A stretch of DNA of 64,000 nt from Gallionella straubiae (GTDB lineage Bacteria > Pseudomonadota > Gammaproteobacteria > Burkholderiales > Gallionellaceae): assembly GCF_051257895.1 (NCBI RefSeq), contig NZ_CP194331.1:2418001-2482000 (forward strand). Direction: 5' to 3'. The position numbers and the translations under genes were made by a program. The number at the start of each line of letters is the position of its first letter. The first letter of the stretch is position 1. The notes below the pieces were generated by a model. It saw only the letters and a program-made list of their open reading frames with translations, had not been told where the DNA came from and made no database searches. Of this stretch, positions 8,957 to 18,039 are shown piece by piece.

Positions 8957-9418
8957 TCATTTCTGGTCTTCGTTGTTGTTCATCCTGTAGGCAGCCATTC
9001 TGCCGGTATGTTCATCCAGTGTTTTTTGTTCGGATTTTGCGACAACCTTCTTTTGTTCCTCGATGTGGCGTTGTTGCAGCGTGTCGAACGATTTCAATTT
9101 GCGCTGCGTTATGTCGAATTCGTCGCGCCCGGCCTGGGTCGATGCCTTGCTTTGTTCGACCAGCTTGAGTTGCTGGCTGATTGCATCATCGAGTTTATCG
9201 ATGAATTGCTGAAAATTGCGCAAGTCGGCTGGGCTCATCCCATTCCGCGTTGCTTCCTGCAAGCGGGTTTGATAGTCCTTGCGGTATTCCAGCAGGGTGT
9301 CGAGATTCTGCTCCGCGCTCCTCTGCTGTTTGTTCAATTGTCCGAGCCTGTTCGTTGCCGAGTCGCGCTGGTGTTGCGCCAGCTTCATCAGGGGTTGCAG
9401 GGAGAATGGTTTGATCAT
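8957..9418 (-). CDS. fliJ: Flagellar export protein FliJ
   Basis: FliJ is a coiled-coil protein that links the FliI ATPase ring to the export gate. The 153-residue sequence is almost entirely charged heptad-like helix, starting MIKPFSLQPLMKLAQHQRDS. The family is weakly conserved, so position between fliI and fliK, the length and the predicted coiled coil carry the call. The start lies 10 bases after the fliI stop. Confidence 0.92.
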   Translation of the reverse strand: MIKPFSLQPLMKLAQHQRDSATNRLGQLNKQQRSAEQNLDTLLEYRKDYQTRLQEATRNGMSPADLRNFQQFIDKLDDAISQQLKLVEQSKASTQAGRDEFDITQRKLKSFDTLQQRHIEEQKKVVAKSEQKTLDEHTGRMAAYRMNNNEDQK

Positions 9419-9428
9419 GATAAGGCCG

Positions 9429-10841
9429 TTAATGTCCCGGTTCGAATAACGCCGTCAATTGGGCGATGCTCGACGCATAGGGCTCGCGCTGGAACATATC
9501 CTGTTTCAGGAACTGCTCCATCCTCGGGTAGAGCGCAATGGCCTCGTCCAGCAATGGGTCGCTGCCCCTGATATAGGCGCCGACGCTGATCAAATCGCGG
9601 TTGCGCTGGTAATGGGCGTACATATGCTTGAAGCGCTGCACGATGGAAAGGTGTTCCGGAGATGCCAGGCGCGACATCACGCGGCTGATCGAAGCCTCGA
9701 TATCGATCGCCGGATAATGTCCCTGTTCCACCAGCCGCCGCGACAGGACGATGTGTCCGTCGAGGATGGCGCGTGCGCTGTCGGCAATCGGGTCCTGCTG
9801 GTCGTCGCCTTCGGTCAGGACCGTGTAGAAGGCGGTTATCGAGCCGCTGCCTTCCATGCCATTACCGGCGCGCTCCACCAGTTGCGGCAGTTTGGCGAAG
9901 ACGGAAGGCGGATAACCCCGGGTAGCAGGCGGTTCGCCGACTGCCAGTGCGATTTCGCGCTGTGCCATGGCGAAACGGGTCAGCGAGTCCATGATCAGCA
10001 GCACGTTCTTGCCCTGGTCGCGGAAGTGTTCGGCGATGGTGGTGGCGTAGGCTGCACCCTGCAGACGCATCAGCGGGGAGGTGTCTGCAGGCGTGGCGAC
10101 GACTACCGAGCGTGCCATGCCCTGCTTGCCGAGGATGTCGTTGATGAATTCCTTGACTTCGCGGCCGCGCTCGCCGATCAATCCGACTACCGTGATGTCC
10201 GCACTGGTATAGCGCGCCATCATGCCAAGCAGCACGCTCTTGCCGACGCCGCTACCGGCAAACAATCCCATGCGCTGCCCGCGCCCTACGGTCAGCATGC
10301 TGTTGATGGCGCGCACCCCGACATCCAGCGGGGTATCGATCGAGGCACGCTCCAGTGGGTTGAAGGGGCGGCTCTGCAGCGGTGCGGATTCCGTGTCCAG
10401 CAGCGGCCCCAGTTGATCTAGTGGTTTGCCGGCGCCATCCACTACGCGGCCCAGCAGCATGCTGCCGACCGGCAGATGCTTGGCACGGTCGGCAATGCGG
10501 CGCGTCGGTTTGCGTTTGCCACCCAGCATCAGTATATGCGCAGGTTCGATGGGCATCACGCGCGCACCCGGCACCAAGCCATGCACATCGTGTTCCGGCA
10601 TCAGGAATAATTTTTCACCGGCGAAACCGACCACTTCGGCCTCGACGGTGTGATTCTGCAGGTGGATCGCGCAGGTGCTGCCGACCGGCATTTTCAAGCC
10701 GACGGCTTCCATGACAAGGCCGGTCACCTTGGTCAGCCGGCCGCTCGATGGTGCAGGATCGCAATTTGCCACATATTCGCGGCCTTCGTTGAGAAGGTTT
10801 CGCCATCTGGACAAATGTGTGGAGGGGGCTATGCCAGCCAT
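9429..10841 (-). CDS. fliI: Flagellum-specific ATP synthase FliI
   Basis: FliI is the F1-beta-like hexameric ATPase of the flagellar type III export apparatus, acting at the cytoplasmic face. Walker A is AGSGVGKS at about residues 195-202. Further motifs are GLIGERGREVKEF, the Walker B region NVLLIMDSLTRFAMAQREI and the family signature PPATRGYPPSVFAKLPQLVE. The 470-residue length is normal. The start overlaps the fliH stop by 13 bases. Confidence 0.97.
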   Translation of the reverse strand: MAGIAPSTHLSRWRNLLNEGREYVANCDPAPSSGRLTKVTGLVMEAVGLKMPVGSTCAIHLQNHTVEAEVVGFAGEKLFLMPEHDVHGLVPGARVMPIEPAHILMLGGKRKPTRRIADRAKHLPVGSMLLGRVVDGAGKPLDQLGPLLDTESAPLQSRPFNPLERASIDTPLDVGVRAINSMLTVGRGQRMGLFAGSGVGKSVLLGMMARYTSADITVVGLIGERGREVKEFINDILGKQGMARSVVVATPADTSPLMRLQGAAYATTIAEHFRDQGKNVLLIMDSLTRFAMAQREIALAVGEPPATRGYPPSVFAKLPQLVERAGNGMEGSGSITAFYTVLTEGDDQQDPIADSARAILDGHIVLSRRLVEQGHYPAIDIEASISRVMSRLASPEHLSIVQRFKHMYAHYQRNRDLISVGAYIRGSDPLLDEAIALYPRMEQFLKQDMFQREPYASSIAQLTALFEPGH

Positions 10842-11455
10842 GATTTATCCTGCCCTATCGATTCGACAACGCGCTTCCAGCGTGCTTCCGTGGTGGCATC
10901 CACCTGGCTGTGTGTGGTTTCCACACGACATCCGCCGCGCCCGATTTGTGCATCGGTAAATATCTTCCATCCGGCGTGCGATAACTGTTCGCCCATATGC
11001 CTGCGCACCAGTTCAGCGTCGTCCGGGTGCAGAATCAGGTGGGCATTCTGGTTGAAATGCGGCAGGCTGCCAATGGCATCGCCGACGATTTTCAGGATGA
11101 TTTCCGGTTTCGCCTGCAGGGTTTCACCGGTCATTTTGCGGGCGATTTCCAGCGATAAATCGAGCAATGATTGCGCCAGCTGCCCGTCCACTTGATTGAG
11201 TGCATCTTGCAGGTTTTGCAGCAGCGTGTGAATTAGCGCCGTTTCGGTGCGCGCTTGCTGGATGCCGGCGGCATAACCCGCGTCACGGCCTTGTGCGTAA
11301 CCTTCATCATGTGCCTGCTGACGGATGCTCTCCAGTTCCGCTACGGTGGCAAGTGCATTGTCTTGGTGCCTGTCGCCGGGGTGAGGGTCGAACGAGGCCA
11401 ATTCCCATCGTTCGAAGGCGGTCAACTGCTCCTTGGGGATGATGACGCTAGACAT
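10829..11455 (-). CDS. fliH: Flagellar assembly protein FliH
   Basis: FliH binds FliI, regulates its ATPase activity and anchors it to the C-ring. The 208-residue sequence has the typical helix-rich GxxxG-like region (GYAQGRDAGYAAGIQQA) and the C-terminal domain with ARKMTGETLQAKPEIIL. The ATG at 11455 is preferred over a GTG at 11470 because GAAGAGGA lies just before it. This start overlaps the fliG stop by 8 bases, as in neighbouring junctions. Confidence 0.93.
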   Translation of the reverse strand: MSSVIIPKEQLTAFERWELASFDPHPGDRHQDNALATVAELESIRQQAHDEGYAQGRDAGYAAGIQQARTETALIHTLLQNLQDALNQVDGQLAQSLLDLSLEIARKMTGETLQAKPEIILKIVGDAIGSLPHFNQNAHLILHPDDAELVRRHMGEQLSHAGWKIFTDAQIGRGGCRVETTHSQVDATTEARWKRVVESIGQDKSWLA

Positions 11456-12443
11456 AAGTGTCCTCTTCACCCTTGGCGCCTAATATAACCTGGCCCTCAT
11501 CGGCCAGGCGCCGCACGATCTTGAGGATTTCCTTCTGATTGGCTTCGACCTCGCTGAGTCTTACCGGCCCTTTGGCCTCCAGGTCTTCGCGCATCATTTC
11601 GGAAGCGCGTTTCGACATATTCTTGAAAATCTTTTCGCGCAACTCTTCGCTGGCCCCCTTGAGCGCGATAATCAGCGACTCGGACTGGACCTCGCGGAGT
11701 ACGAGCTGGATGCCGCGATCGTCGATTTCCAGCAGGTTTTCGAAGACGAACATCTTGTCTTCGATTTTCTGCGCCAGCTCGGGGTCGTAGCTGCGCACAT
11801 TTTCCATCATTTCCGTTTCCAGCGTGCCACCCATGAAATTGAGGATTTCTGCCGCAGTCTCTACTCCGCCGTGCAGACTCTTTTTTCCGGTGCCGCCGCC
11901 AGCCATGAGCTTGCCCAGCACATCGTTGAGTTCGCGTAACGCCACAGGCTGCACCCCATCCAGCGTGGAAATGCGCAACAGCACATCGTTGCGGGTGCGC
12001 TCGGTAAGCATTTTCAGTATGTCGGCGGCCTGATCGGGTTCCAGATGAACCAGGATGGTTGCGATGATCTGCGGATGCTCGTTGCCGATCATTTCGGCCA
12101 CCGCACCCGGATCCATCCATTTCAAGCTCTCGATACCGCTGGTATCGCTGTTGTGCATGATGCGATCCAGCAGGTTTTTGGCCTTGTCGTCCCCCAATGC
12201 CTTGACGAGCATGCTGCGGATGTAATCGTTGGAATCCATCCCGATGGTGGTCTTGCCCGATGCGGAGATGATGAAGTCGCGGAATACCTGCGAAATCTCC
12301 TCGCGGCTGAGATTTTTCAGTTTCATCATGGCCGCGCTGATTTTTTGCACCTCCTTGGGTTCAAGGTATTTCAGCACTGAGGCCGCATCATTTTCGCCAA
12401 GCGTCATCAGGAAGATCGCGCTTTTTTCGACGCCATTACTCAT
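11448..12443 (-). CDS. fliG: Flagellar motor switch protein FliG
   Basis: FliG forms the upper C-ring and transmits torque from the stator. The 331-residue sequence starts MSNGVEKSAIFLMTLGENDA and includes the EHPQIIATILVHLEPDQAAD segment that follows the EHPQ signature. The charged C-terminal torque helix is present (DDRGIQLVLREVQSESLIIA). It overlaps fliF by 8 bases at its start and fliH by 8 at its end. Confidence 0.97.
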   Translation of the reverse strand: MSNGVEKSAIFLMTLGENDAASVLKYLEPKEVQKISAAMMKLKNLSREEISQVFRDFIISASGKTTIGMDSNDYIRSMLVKALGDDKAKNLLDRIMHNSDTSGIESLKWMDPGAVAEMIGNEHPQIIATILVHLEPDQAADILKMLTERTRNDVLLRISTLDGVQPVALRELNDVLGKLMAGGGTGKKSLHGGVETAAEILNFMGGTLETEMMENVRSYDPELAQKIEDKMFVFENLLEIDDRGIQLVLREVQSESLIIALKGASEELREKIFKNMSKRASEMMREDLEAKGPVRLSEVEANQKEILKIVRRLADEGQVILGAKGEEDTYV

Positions 12444-14058
12444 GGCTTACCCATTCCTTGATTACGCTGGCGACGATCATCGGCTCCTGCTGGGCGATTT
12501 GCCGGGCGGTTTGCAGGCTTTGCTCATAGGACGGCGTGGAGGGCGCATAGGTTGCTTCGGGGGTAGATTCGGGTTTCTCAGCGGCGGTAAAACCGCCTGT
12601 TTTGCTTTGTGCCGTGAGCAAGGTATCCAATGCAGGTTTGATGACGCGGAACACCACAAATAGCATGATCGCGGCAATCAGCGCATATTTAAGCAACTCT
12701 TTCGCCAGTTCGATGGTGTCGAGTTGTTTCCAGAATGGCGGTTCCTCGACAAGCTCCTTGCTTTCGGTAAAGGCGGCAACCTGTACATTCAGGCTGTCGC
12801 CGCGAGTCTGGTCGAAGCCCACCGCATCACGGATCAGGTTGTTGATCTGCTCCTTCTCCACATCGGTCAAGGGTTTGGCGCTGGGCTTGCCCTTCGCATC
12901 GGTCACCTTGCGGTTGCCGTTCACCACCACCGCAACCGACAGGCGTTTGATGGAGCCAACCGGCAGGATGGTGTGGCGTATGGTGCGATCCACTTCGTAA
13001 TTCACGGTAGATTCCTTTTGCAGGTTGGAGATATTGCCGCTGCTCGCGACGGCACTTTCTCCCTGTATCCCTGTGTTGGCAACGATAGGCGCTGTAGCCG
13101 GAACCGGAGGTTGATTGGTCAGCGCACCCGGGACGCCGCCCGCATTGAGTCCCGCGCCGTTCAACGCTTCGGAGCTTTGTTTGCTGCGTACCGTACTCTC
13201 GGCCGGATCCTGGTTCGGTTTGTAGCTTTCGGATGTCTGCTCGGTACGCGAAAAATCGATATCGGCAGATACCTGGGCACGCATATTGTTCGCGCCGAGC
13301 AGGGGAGTCAGCAGATCCTCAATGCGTTTGACATAGTTCTGCTCGATTTGTTGCACATATTTGAGCTGATTTGCATCCAGCCCCTCGCTGATGTTGCCTT
13401 CGTGGTTTGCACTCAGCAGCGTGCCGTTCTGGTCAACTACGGTCACGTTCTTGGCGGACATTTCCGGCACGCTGCTCGAAATCAGGTGAATGATCGCGCT
13501 GACCTGCGCGGAGTCGAGCAACCTGCCGCCCTGCAGGGAGAGCACCACGGAGGCGCTGGGTTTTTGCTGTTCTTTGACGAAAACACTGGGTTTGGGGATC
13601 GCCAGGTGGACGCGTGCGGCGGCCACCGCGCCGATGCTTTCCACCGAGCGGGCCAGTTCGCCCTCCAGCGCGCGCTGGTAATTGACCTGCTCGGCGAATT
13701 GGGTGATGCCAAATTTCTGGTTTTCCATCAATTCGAAGCCGACATTTCCCCCCTTGGGTAGCCCCTGTGAGGCCAGCTTCAGGCGGGCTTCGTGCACCTG
13801 GTTTGAGGCCACCAGCAGTGCGCCGCCGCCCTCGGCAAACTTGTAGGGGATGTTCATCTGCTGCAGCGACTGAATGATGGCCCCGCCATCGCGGTCTGAC
13901 AGATTGCTGTACAGCACGCGGTAGTCGGGCGTCTGGCCCCATATCCATGCTCCCGCGATGAGCGCGAACAATGCCGCAATACCCGCCGCCACCCCCATTT
14001 TTTGCTGGAAGGTGAGCTGGTTCAACAGGTTTGCTGTCCTATTTTCTTCTTCGGCCAT
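12436..14058 (-). CDS. fliF: Flagellar MS-ring protein FliF
   Basis: FliF forms the MS ring in the inner membrane, the base on which the C-ring and export gate assemble. The 540-residue sequence has an N-terminal membrane helix (about residues 20-40), the periplasmic ring-building domain with YRVLYSNLSDRDGGAIIQSL, and a C-terminal helix (ALIAAIMLFVVFRVI) followed by the FliG-binding tail. It is the first gene of the minus-strand block and is divergent from fliE across 164 bases. Confidence 0.97.
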   Translation of the reverse strand: MAEEENRTANLLNQLTFQQKMGVAAGIAALFALIAGAWIWGQTPDYRVLYSNLSDRDGGAIIQSLQQMNIPYKFAEGGGALLVASNQVHEARLKLASQGLPKGGNVGFELMENQKFGITQFAEQVNYQRALEGELARSVESIGAVAAARVHLAIPKPSVFVKEQQKPSASVVLSLQGGRLLDSAQVSAIIHLISSSVPEMSAKNVTVVDQNGTLLSANHEGNISEGLDANQLKYVQQIEQNYVKRIEDLLTPLLGANNMRAQVSADIDFSRTEQTSESYKPNQDPAESTVRSKQSSEALNGAGLNAGGVPGALTNQPPVPATAPIVANTGIQGESAVASSGNISNLQKESTVNYEVDRTIRHTILPVGSIKRLSVAVVVNGNRKVTDAKGKPSAKPLTDVEKEQINNLIRDAVGFDQTRGDSLNVQVAAFTESKELVEEPPFWKQLDTIELAKELLKYALIAAIMLFVVFRVIKPALDTLLTAQSKTGGFTAAEKPESTPEATYAPSTPSYEQSLQTARQIAQQEPMIVASVIKEWVSHE

Positions 14059-14222
14059 AATGATTTGGAGTCATGCCTTAAAGCCACTTGTACATCTGGC
14101 ATATTACCAGTGGCAAACATGCCCTTGAAAACCTGAATAAACGGGGAAACCTGTGCCTGTTTTCACTATAAAGATGGCGGCCTGTCGGATATTGTGCATC
14201 TACCTAAAAAAGGAGGCGGGAA

Positions 14223-14543
14223 ATGGATACCTCGGCAGTGGACGGCTTGTTGGCGCAAATGCGCACCATGAAGGCAGCGGCGGGGCTACGCGAGCCGAAC
14301 CAGGTGGCGCAGACCGGAAAAGTGGATTTCGCTGCGGTGCTGAAGTCGTCGCTGGACGGGGTGGCGCAGTCGCAGGCCAATTCTGAGGCCATGCAGAAGG
14401 CATTTGTGCTGGGCGACAACAGCGTCAGCCTGAGCGACACCATGATTGCGATGCAGAAGGCCAGCGTCAATTTCCAGGCCGCCGTCCAGGTGCGCAACAA
14501 GGTCGTGCAGGCTTACAATGACATCATGAACATGCAGGTCTGA
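14223..14543 (+). CDS. fliE: Flagellar hook-basal body complex protein FliE
   Basis: FliE is a small rod component that joins the MS ring to the proximal rod. The 106-residue sequence contains the conserved C-terminal block MIAMQKASVNFQAAVQVRNK followed by VVQAYNDIMNMQV. A strong ribosome site AAGGAGG lies at 14210-14216, six bases before the ATG. The gene is transcribed away from fliF and ends before a hairpin terminator, so it is a single-gene unit. Confidence 0.96.
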   Translation: MDTSAVDGLLAQMRTMKAAAGLREPNQVAQTGKVDFAAVLKSSLDGVAQSQANSEAMQKAFVLGDNSVSLSDTMIAMQKASVNFQAAVQVRNKVVQAYNDIMNMQV

Positions 14544-14566
14544 TTCGGGATTTACGTAACTCGCGG

Positions 14567-14589
14567 GCGCGCATTGTTGCGCGCTTTTT
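14567..14589 (+). terminator. Rho-independent terminator of fliE
   Basis: A perfect GCGCGC / GCGCGC stem (14567-14572 and 14579-14584) with a six-base loop is followed by five T residues. It starts 23 bases after the fliE stop. Confidence 0.85.
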
Positions 14590-14625
14590 GTTTGTCCGAA
14601 ATTTGAGTGTTGCCTGTAATAGCGC

Positions 14626-14655
14626 GAAAAAAAACGGGCATCCGAAGATGCCCGT
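14626..14655 (-). terminator. Rho-independent terminator of the porin gene
   Basis: Read on the minus strand, a nine-base-pair stem ACGGGCATC / GATGCCCGT closed by a TTCG tetraloop is followed by a run of eight T residues. It sits about 28 bases past the porin stop. Confidence 0.9.
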
Positions 14656-14682
14656 TAGTTTTTCTGCTACAAACTGTGTTTC

Positions 14683-16041
14683 TTAGAACTTGAATTCGCC
14701 CCACAGCCAAGTCTTTTGTGTATTCACATTGTTTATGCCGGTAGTGGTACCAGCTGTGTTATCGAAGGTGGTAGCGCGCGTCCCCTTGGCTTTATAGTCT
14801 GCGTACTTCAAGCCGACTGTGGTGTTCTTGTTGAACCCATATGTTGCTACAAGGTTCCATTCATCACCTAGCTTTTTGGAGGACAGGGCGGCAGTGGTCT
14901 TGTCTGCTTCATAGCTGTGGTAGACCGCTCCGAGGTTGATGCCTGCCAGTTTGGTGCTTGCCGAAATATAGGCATCCTTCAGTCCTTGACTGGGTGTAGC
15001 TGCTGCGAACATGTCAGCCCAGCCGTTGAAGGCGTGCAGGGTAGCCAATGGCGTGGCAAAGGAGCGGCGGGTTGCACCACCGCCAACTTTGGTCGTAGCG
15101 CCCAAGTCGGTACCCAGCACTTCATAGCCCACCTTGAATACCGCCATATTGGTTACGTCTACGCCAGCTTCCAGGAAGGTGTAAGTATCCTTGAAGTTGG
15201 TCGGGTTGTTGCTACCGTCCTGTTGCTCAGCGAATTCCACCGTGTACAGCAGCTTGTTTCCGCCCATTGGAGTGTTTCCGTTCAGCCGGATACCGAAGGT
15301 GTTAGCCGAGCTAGCATTGGTAGTTACGCCAGCACCAACTGGCTTGTAGTCCAGTTGATAGTAGTAGGCGGCGATTTCAGCGAAGCTGAAGCCCTTGTAG
15401 TTGATGTTGAAGATGGGCGATCTCATGTGGGCATTGCCTGCATCCAAGTTTCCATCGCCATCGCCGATGATACGGTTTGCGTTGGTGATATAACCTGCGG
15501 TAATCGTGGTGCTCGGCAGCGACTTGTTGACCAGCGTGAAGGCATCAAAGGTTTGTTCATTCTGGCGCCAGCCCACGTTGCCGATGAAACGGTCATTGTC
15601 CAGCTTGATGCGCTGGCGACCCCACTTCACATTCGTGTTGGCGATGCCGCTATAGCTCAGATAGGCCTGATTAATCTCGGTGACTTCCGGGTCTTGTATC
15701 GTTGCATACTGAGGGGCGGCATTAAAGGGGTTCTGGCTGTAATATTTTTTATTACCCAGATCTGTCGTGTGTTCGGCTTCTACCATTGCGCCGAAACCGT
15801 TGAAGGTGGCCGTTTCATAGCCGAGGCGCAGACGCACCGTATTCGCTGTCGCCACATTCGTATTTTTCCCGGCGGCAGGAACGGAAGCGTTGCGCACATC
15901 TTCGTAACGGTATTGCACATTGCCCGAAACCTTGCCGCCGGTCAGCGCGTCGGTCAGCGTGTCCGCTGCCAAGGCGCTTTGCGCGAACAGAAGGGCCGAC
16001 AGGGCGGCGATGCTCGATACGGGGTGTTTCTTGAGTAACAT
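14683..16041 (-). CDS. Outer-membrane beta-barrel porin (alginate-export / porin-like family)
   Basis: The 452-residue protein has a signal peptide (cleavage after SALA, about residue 25) and alternating aromatic-rich strands ending in the C-terminal sequence WLWGEFKF, whose final Phe is typical of BAM-inserted barrels. Motifs such as QAYLSYSGIANTNVKWGRQR and FIGNVGWRQNEQTFDAF resemble the alginate-export-like porins found in many betaproteobacteria. The substrate cannot be read from the sequence. A ribosome site GGAG precedes the ATG. It is monocistronic, with its own terminator. Confidence 0.82.
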   Translation of the reverse strand: MLLKKHPVSSIAALSALLFAQSALAADTLTDALTGGKVSGNVQYRYEDVRNASVPAAGKNTNVATANTVRLRLGYETATFNGFGAMVEAEHTTDLGNKKYYSQNPFNAAPQYATIQDPEVTEINQAYLSYSGIANTNVKWGRQRIKLDNDRFIGNVGWRQNEQTFDAFTLVNKSLPSTTITAGYITNANRIIGDGDGNLDAGNAHMRSPIFNINYKGFSFAEIAAYYYQLDYKPVGAGVTTNASSANTFGIRLNGNTPMGGNKLLYTVEFAEQQDGSNNPTNFKDTYTFLEAGVDVTNMAVFKVGYEVLGTDLGATTKVGGGATRRSFATPLATLHAFNGWADMFAAATPSQGLKDAYISASTKLAGINLGAVYHSYEADKTTAALSSKKLGDEWNLVATYGFNKNTTVGLKYADYKAKGTRATTFDNTAGTTTGINNVNTQKTWLWGEFKF

Positions 16042-16352
16042 GGGTTTTCTCCAATTTAGTTATAAAAATATTTGCTGCTAACCGGAATCCAAAAACTCTC
16101 AATATTCAGGAGTTCTGAGGCGGATTGTCGCTATTAGAAAAAGGGAATGCAAACTAAGCTGTAAATTATGTTGTTTTTTTGCAACATGATTTCTGGCCTT
16201 TGGGAGATATAGGCCTTGCCTTTGGTTATGAAGCCGGATGCCCCTTTTGTGTTTGGCATGCCTGGATGCGAGGTAGAATTCATGGCATCTATAATGTCGC
16301 AGGGCATCTCCTCATCGAGGTGCCCAAAAAGTTGAAAATTTACCATCCGGAA
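16042..16352. other. Intergenic region between porin and ubiA
   Basis: This divergent 311-base spacer should hold the porin and ubiA promoters, but I cannot place either with confidence. It contains a small hairpin ATGTTG / CAACAT at 16168-16187 around a T-rich loop. An open frame runs from 16179 into ubiA, but the extra residues do not resemble UbiA. Confidence 0.5.
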
Positions 16353-17219
16353 ATGACTCTCGCCGAACGCTTCTCGCTCTATATCCAGCTCACCCGCCTG
16401 CACCGTCCCATCGGCATCCTGCTGCTGCTGTGGCCGACGCTGTGGGGCGTGTGGATCGCGGGCAAGGGGACACCAGCCTGGCATATTGCCGTTATTTTTG
16501 TGCTCGGCACGACGCTGATGCGCTCCGCCGGATGCGCCATCAACGACTATGCCGACCGCCACATCGACAGGCATGTGAAGCGCACCAGCGAGCGCCCGCT
16601 CACCAGCGGCAAGGTCAGCGAACGTGAGGCGGTGTGGCTGGCCGCCGGGCTGGCTTTTGTTTCTTTCCTGCTGATCCTGCCGCTCAACCCGTTGACCTGG
16701 CTGCTGTCCTTTCCTGCGGTATTCCTTGCCGCGAGCTACCCCTTTACCAAACGCTTTTTCGCCATCCCGCAGGCCTATCTCGGCATCGCCTTCGGTTTCG
16801 GCATTCCGATGGCGTTTGCCGCACAGCTCGGCGATGTACCGCCGGTGGCTTGGCTGCTGCTCGCCGCCAACGTGTTCTGGGCGATCGCCTACGACACCGA
16901 ATATGCGATGGTGGACCGCGACGACGACATCCATCTCGGCATTCACTCCTCGGCACTGTTTTTCGGCAAATACGACGTGGCGGCGGTGATGGGCTGCTAT
17001 GCCGTCACGCTGGGGTTGCTGGCGGCGGCAGGGCGGATGGTCGGGCTGGGCTGGATATTTCATCTGGGGCTGCTTGTTGCGGCAGGCATCGCGTTGTATC
17101 ACTACACCCTCATCAGGGGCAGGAGCCGCGAGAAATGTTTCAAGGCCTTCCTGCACAACAACTGGTTCGGCGCGGCGGTGTTCGCGGGCATTGCGCTGGA
17201 TTACCTTATGATGGGGTAA
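16353..17219 (+). CDS. ubiA: 4-hydroxybenzoate polyprenyltransferase (UbiA)
   Basis: UbiA attaches the polyprenyl tail to 4-hydroxybenzoate in ubiquinone synthesis, in the inner membrane. The sequence from MTLAERFSLYIQLTRLHRPI aligns with the family start, followed by GILLLLWPTLWGVWIA. Both Asp-rich substrate motifs are present: NDYADRHIDRHVKRT (about residues 68-82) and YDTEYAMVDRDDD. Several membrane helices follow. The frame is open for another 174 bases upstream, but the family length of about 288 residues supports this ATG. Its ribosome site is weak. Confidence 0.93.
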   Translation: MTLAERFSLYIQLTRLHRPIGILLLLWPTLWGVWIAGKGTPAWHIAVIFVLGTTLMRSAGCAINDYADRHIDRHVKRTSERPLTSGKVSEREAVWLAAGLAFVSFLLILPLNPLTWLLSFPAVFLAASYPFTKRFFAIPQAYLGIAFGFGIPMAFAAQLGDVPPVAWLLLAANVFWAIAYDTEYAMVDRDDDIHLGIHSSALFFGKYDVAAVMGCYAVTLGLLAAAGRMVGLGWIFHLGLLVAAGIALYHYTLIRGRSREKCFKAFLHNNWFGAAVFAGIALDYLMMG

Positions 17220-17267
17220 GGCATGAACCCGGATAATCCATTGGCGGAACTTGTGATCTCATGCGCC

Positions 17268-17324
17268 GTAGGAGCCCGATTTATCGGGCGATCGCACCCC
17301 TCGCGCAGCAAGCTGCGCTCCTGC
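17268..17324. repeat. REP pair, tail-to-tail
   Basis: Unit one (17268-17291, plus) starts GTAGGA and has the stem GCCCGAT / ATCGGGC with a TT loop, then GA. Unit two (17301-17324, minus) has the stem GCGCAGC / GCTGCGC with a TT loop and the head variant GCAGGA. The same two hairpin types flank the transposase gene near 55 kb, so this is a dispersed copy of that REP family. Confidence 0.85.
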
Positions 17325-17360
17325 AGGCGCGCATTCCATCATCAAGGGAAGCTGCTCGTA

Positions 17361-17388
17361 CCGGATTCCGGCTTTCGCCGAATGACGG
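17361..17388. repeat. Fragment of a CCGGAATGAC-type dispersed repeat
   Basis: The segment containing GGATTCCGGC and CGCCGAATGACGG is a diverged half of the long inverted repeat found intact at 53334-53443. It lies between the REP pair and the methyltransferase gene. Together with the REP pair it accounts for much of the 187-base gap after ubiA. Confidence 0.6.
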
Positions 17389-17406
17389 CCTGATGGACAA
17401 TTCGAG

Positions 17407-18036
17407 ATGAAAAAGGACGGCCAGCCCTATCTTGCCAACTCCCTGTTGCGATACAGCTACAACCTGATCGCGCCGCTCTATGACCTGGTTATCGAGCGCC
17501 CGCTGCTGAAGGCGCGCACCGAATCGTTGCGCAGCCTGGCGGCGGATACGCCGGGGCGCGTGCTGGTGAGCGGGGCAGGGACGGGGCTGGACTTGCCGCT
17601 GCTGCCATCGGCACACCGTTATACCGCCCTCGACTTCAGCGCGGCGATGCTGTCCCGCGCCAGGCCGCGCGGCGCGAATCTGCAGATCGACTGGGTGCTG
17701 GGCGACAGCATGGCGCTGCCGTTTGCCGATGCGCAGTTCGATCATGTCGTGCTGCATCTCATCCTTGCCGTCGTGCCGTACCCGGAAAAATGTCTGGGCG
17801 AGGCGGCGCGTGTGCTCAAGCCCGGTGGCACGATCCTCGTCTTCGACAAATTCCTCCGCCCGCGACAGCATGCCTGGCTGCGCCGCGCGCTCAACCCGCT
17901 GACGCGCCGCCTGGCTACGAGGATAGACGTGGTGTTCGAGGAGGTGCTGCGCGAAGTGCCGCAACTGCAAGTGCTCAGCGACATGCCGCTGCTCGCCGGA
18001 GGCTGGTTTCGCGGCATCGTGCTGCGAAGGGTCTGA
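17407..18036 (+). CDS. SAM-dependent class I methyltransferase
   Basis: The 209-residue protein has the class I methyltransferase fold. Motif I is VLVSGAGTGLDLPLL (about residues 52-66), followed by YTALDFSAAML, then FADAQFDHVVLHLILAVVP and VLKPGGTILVFDKFLRP. The pattern resembles the UbiE / phosphatidylethanolamine N-methyltransferase group, with an N-terminal YNLIAPLYD segment. The substrate is not identifiable. It is convergent with hemF, with only three bases between the two stop codons. Confidence 0.82.
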   Translation: MKKDGQPYLANSLLRYSYNLIAPLYDLVIERPLLKARTESLRSLAADTPGRVLVSGAGTGLDLPLLPSAHRYTALDFSAAMLSRARPRGANLQIDWVLGDSMALPFADAQFDHVVLHLILAVVPYPEKCLGEAARVLKPGGTILVFDKFLRPRQHAWLRRALNPLTRRLATRIDVVFEEVLREVPQLQVLSDMPLLAGGWFRGIVLRRV

Positions 18037-18039
18037 GAA

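Noticed and set aside
14059..14222. Sigma-54 or sigma-28 promoters between fliF and fliE
   Set aside because: TGGCA-like and TAAAG-like pieces occur, but no GG-N10-GC pair and no properly spaced GCCGATAA could be found.
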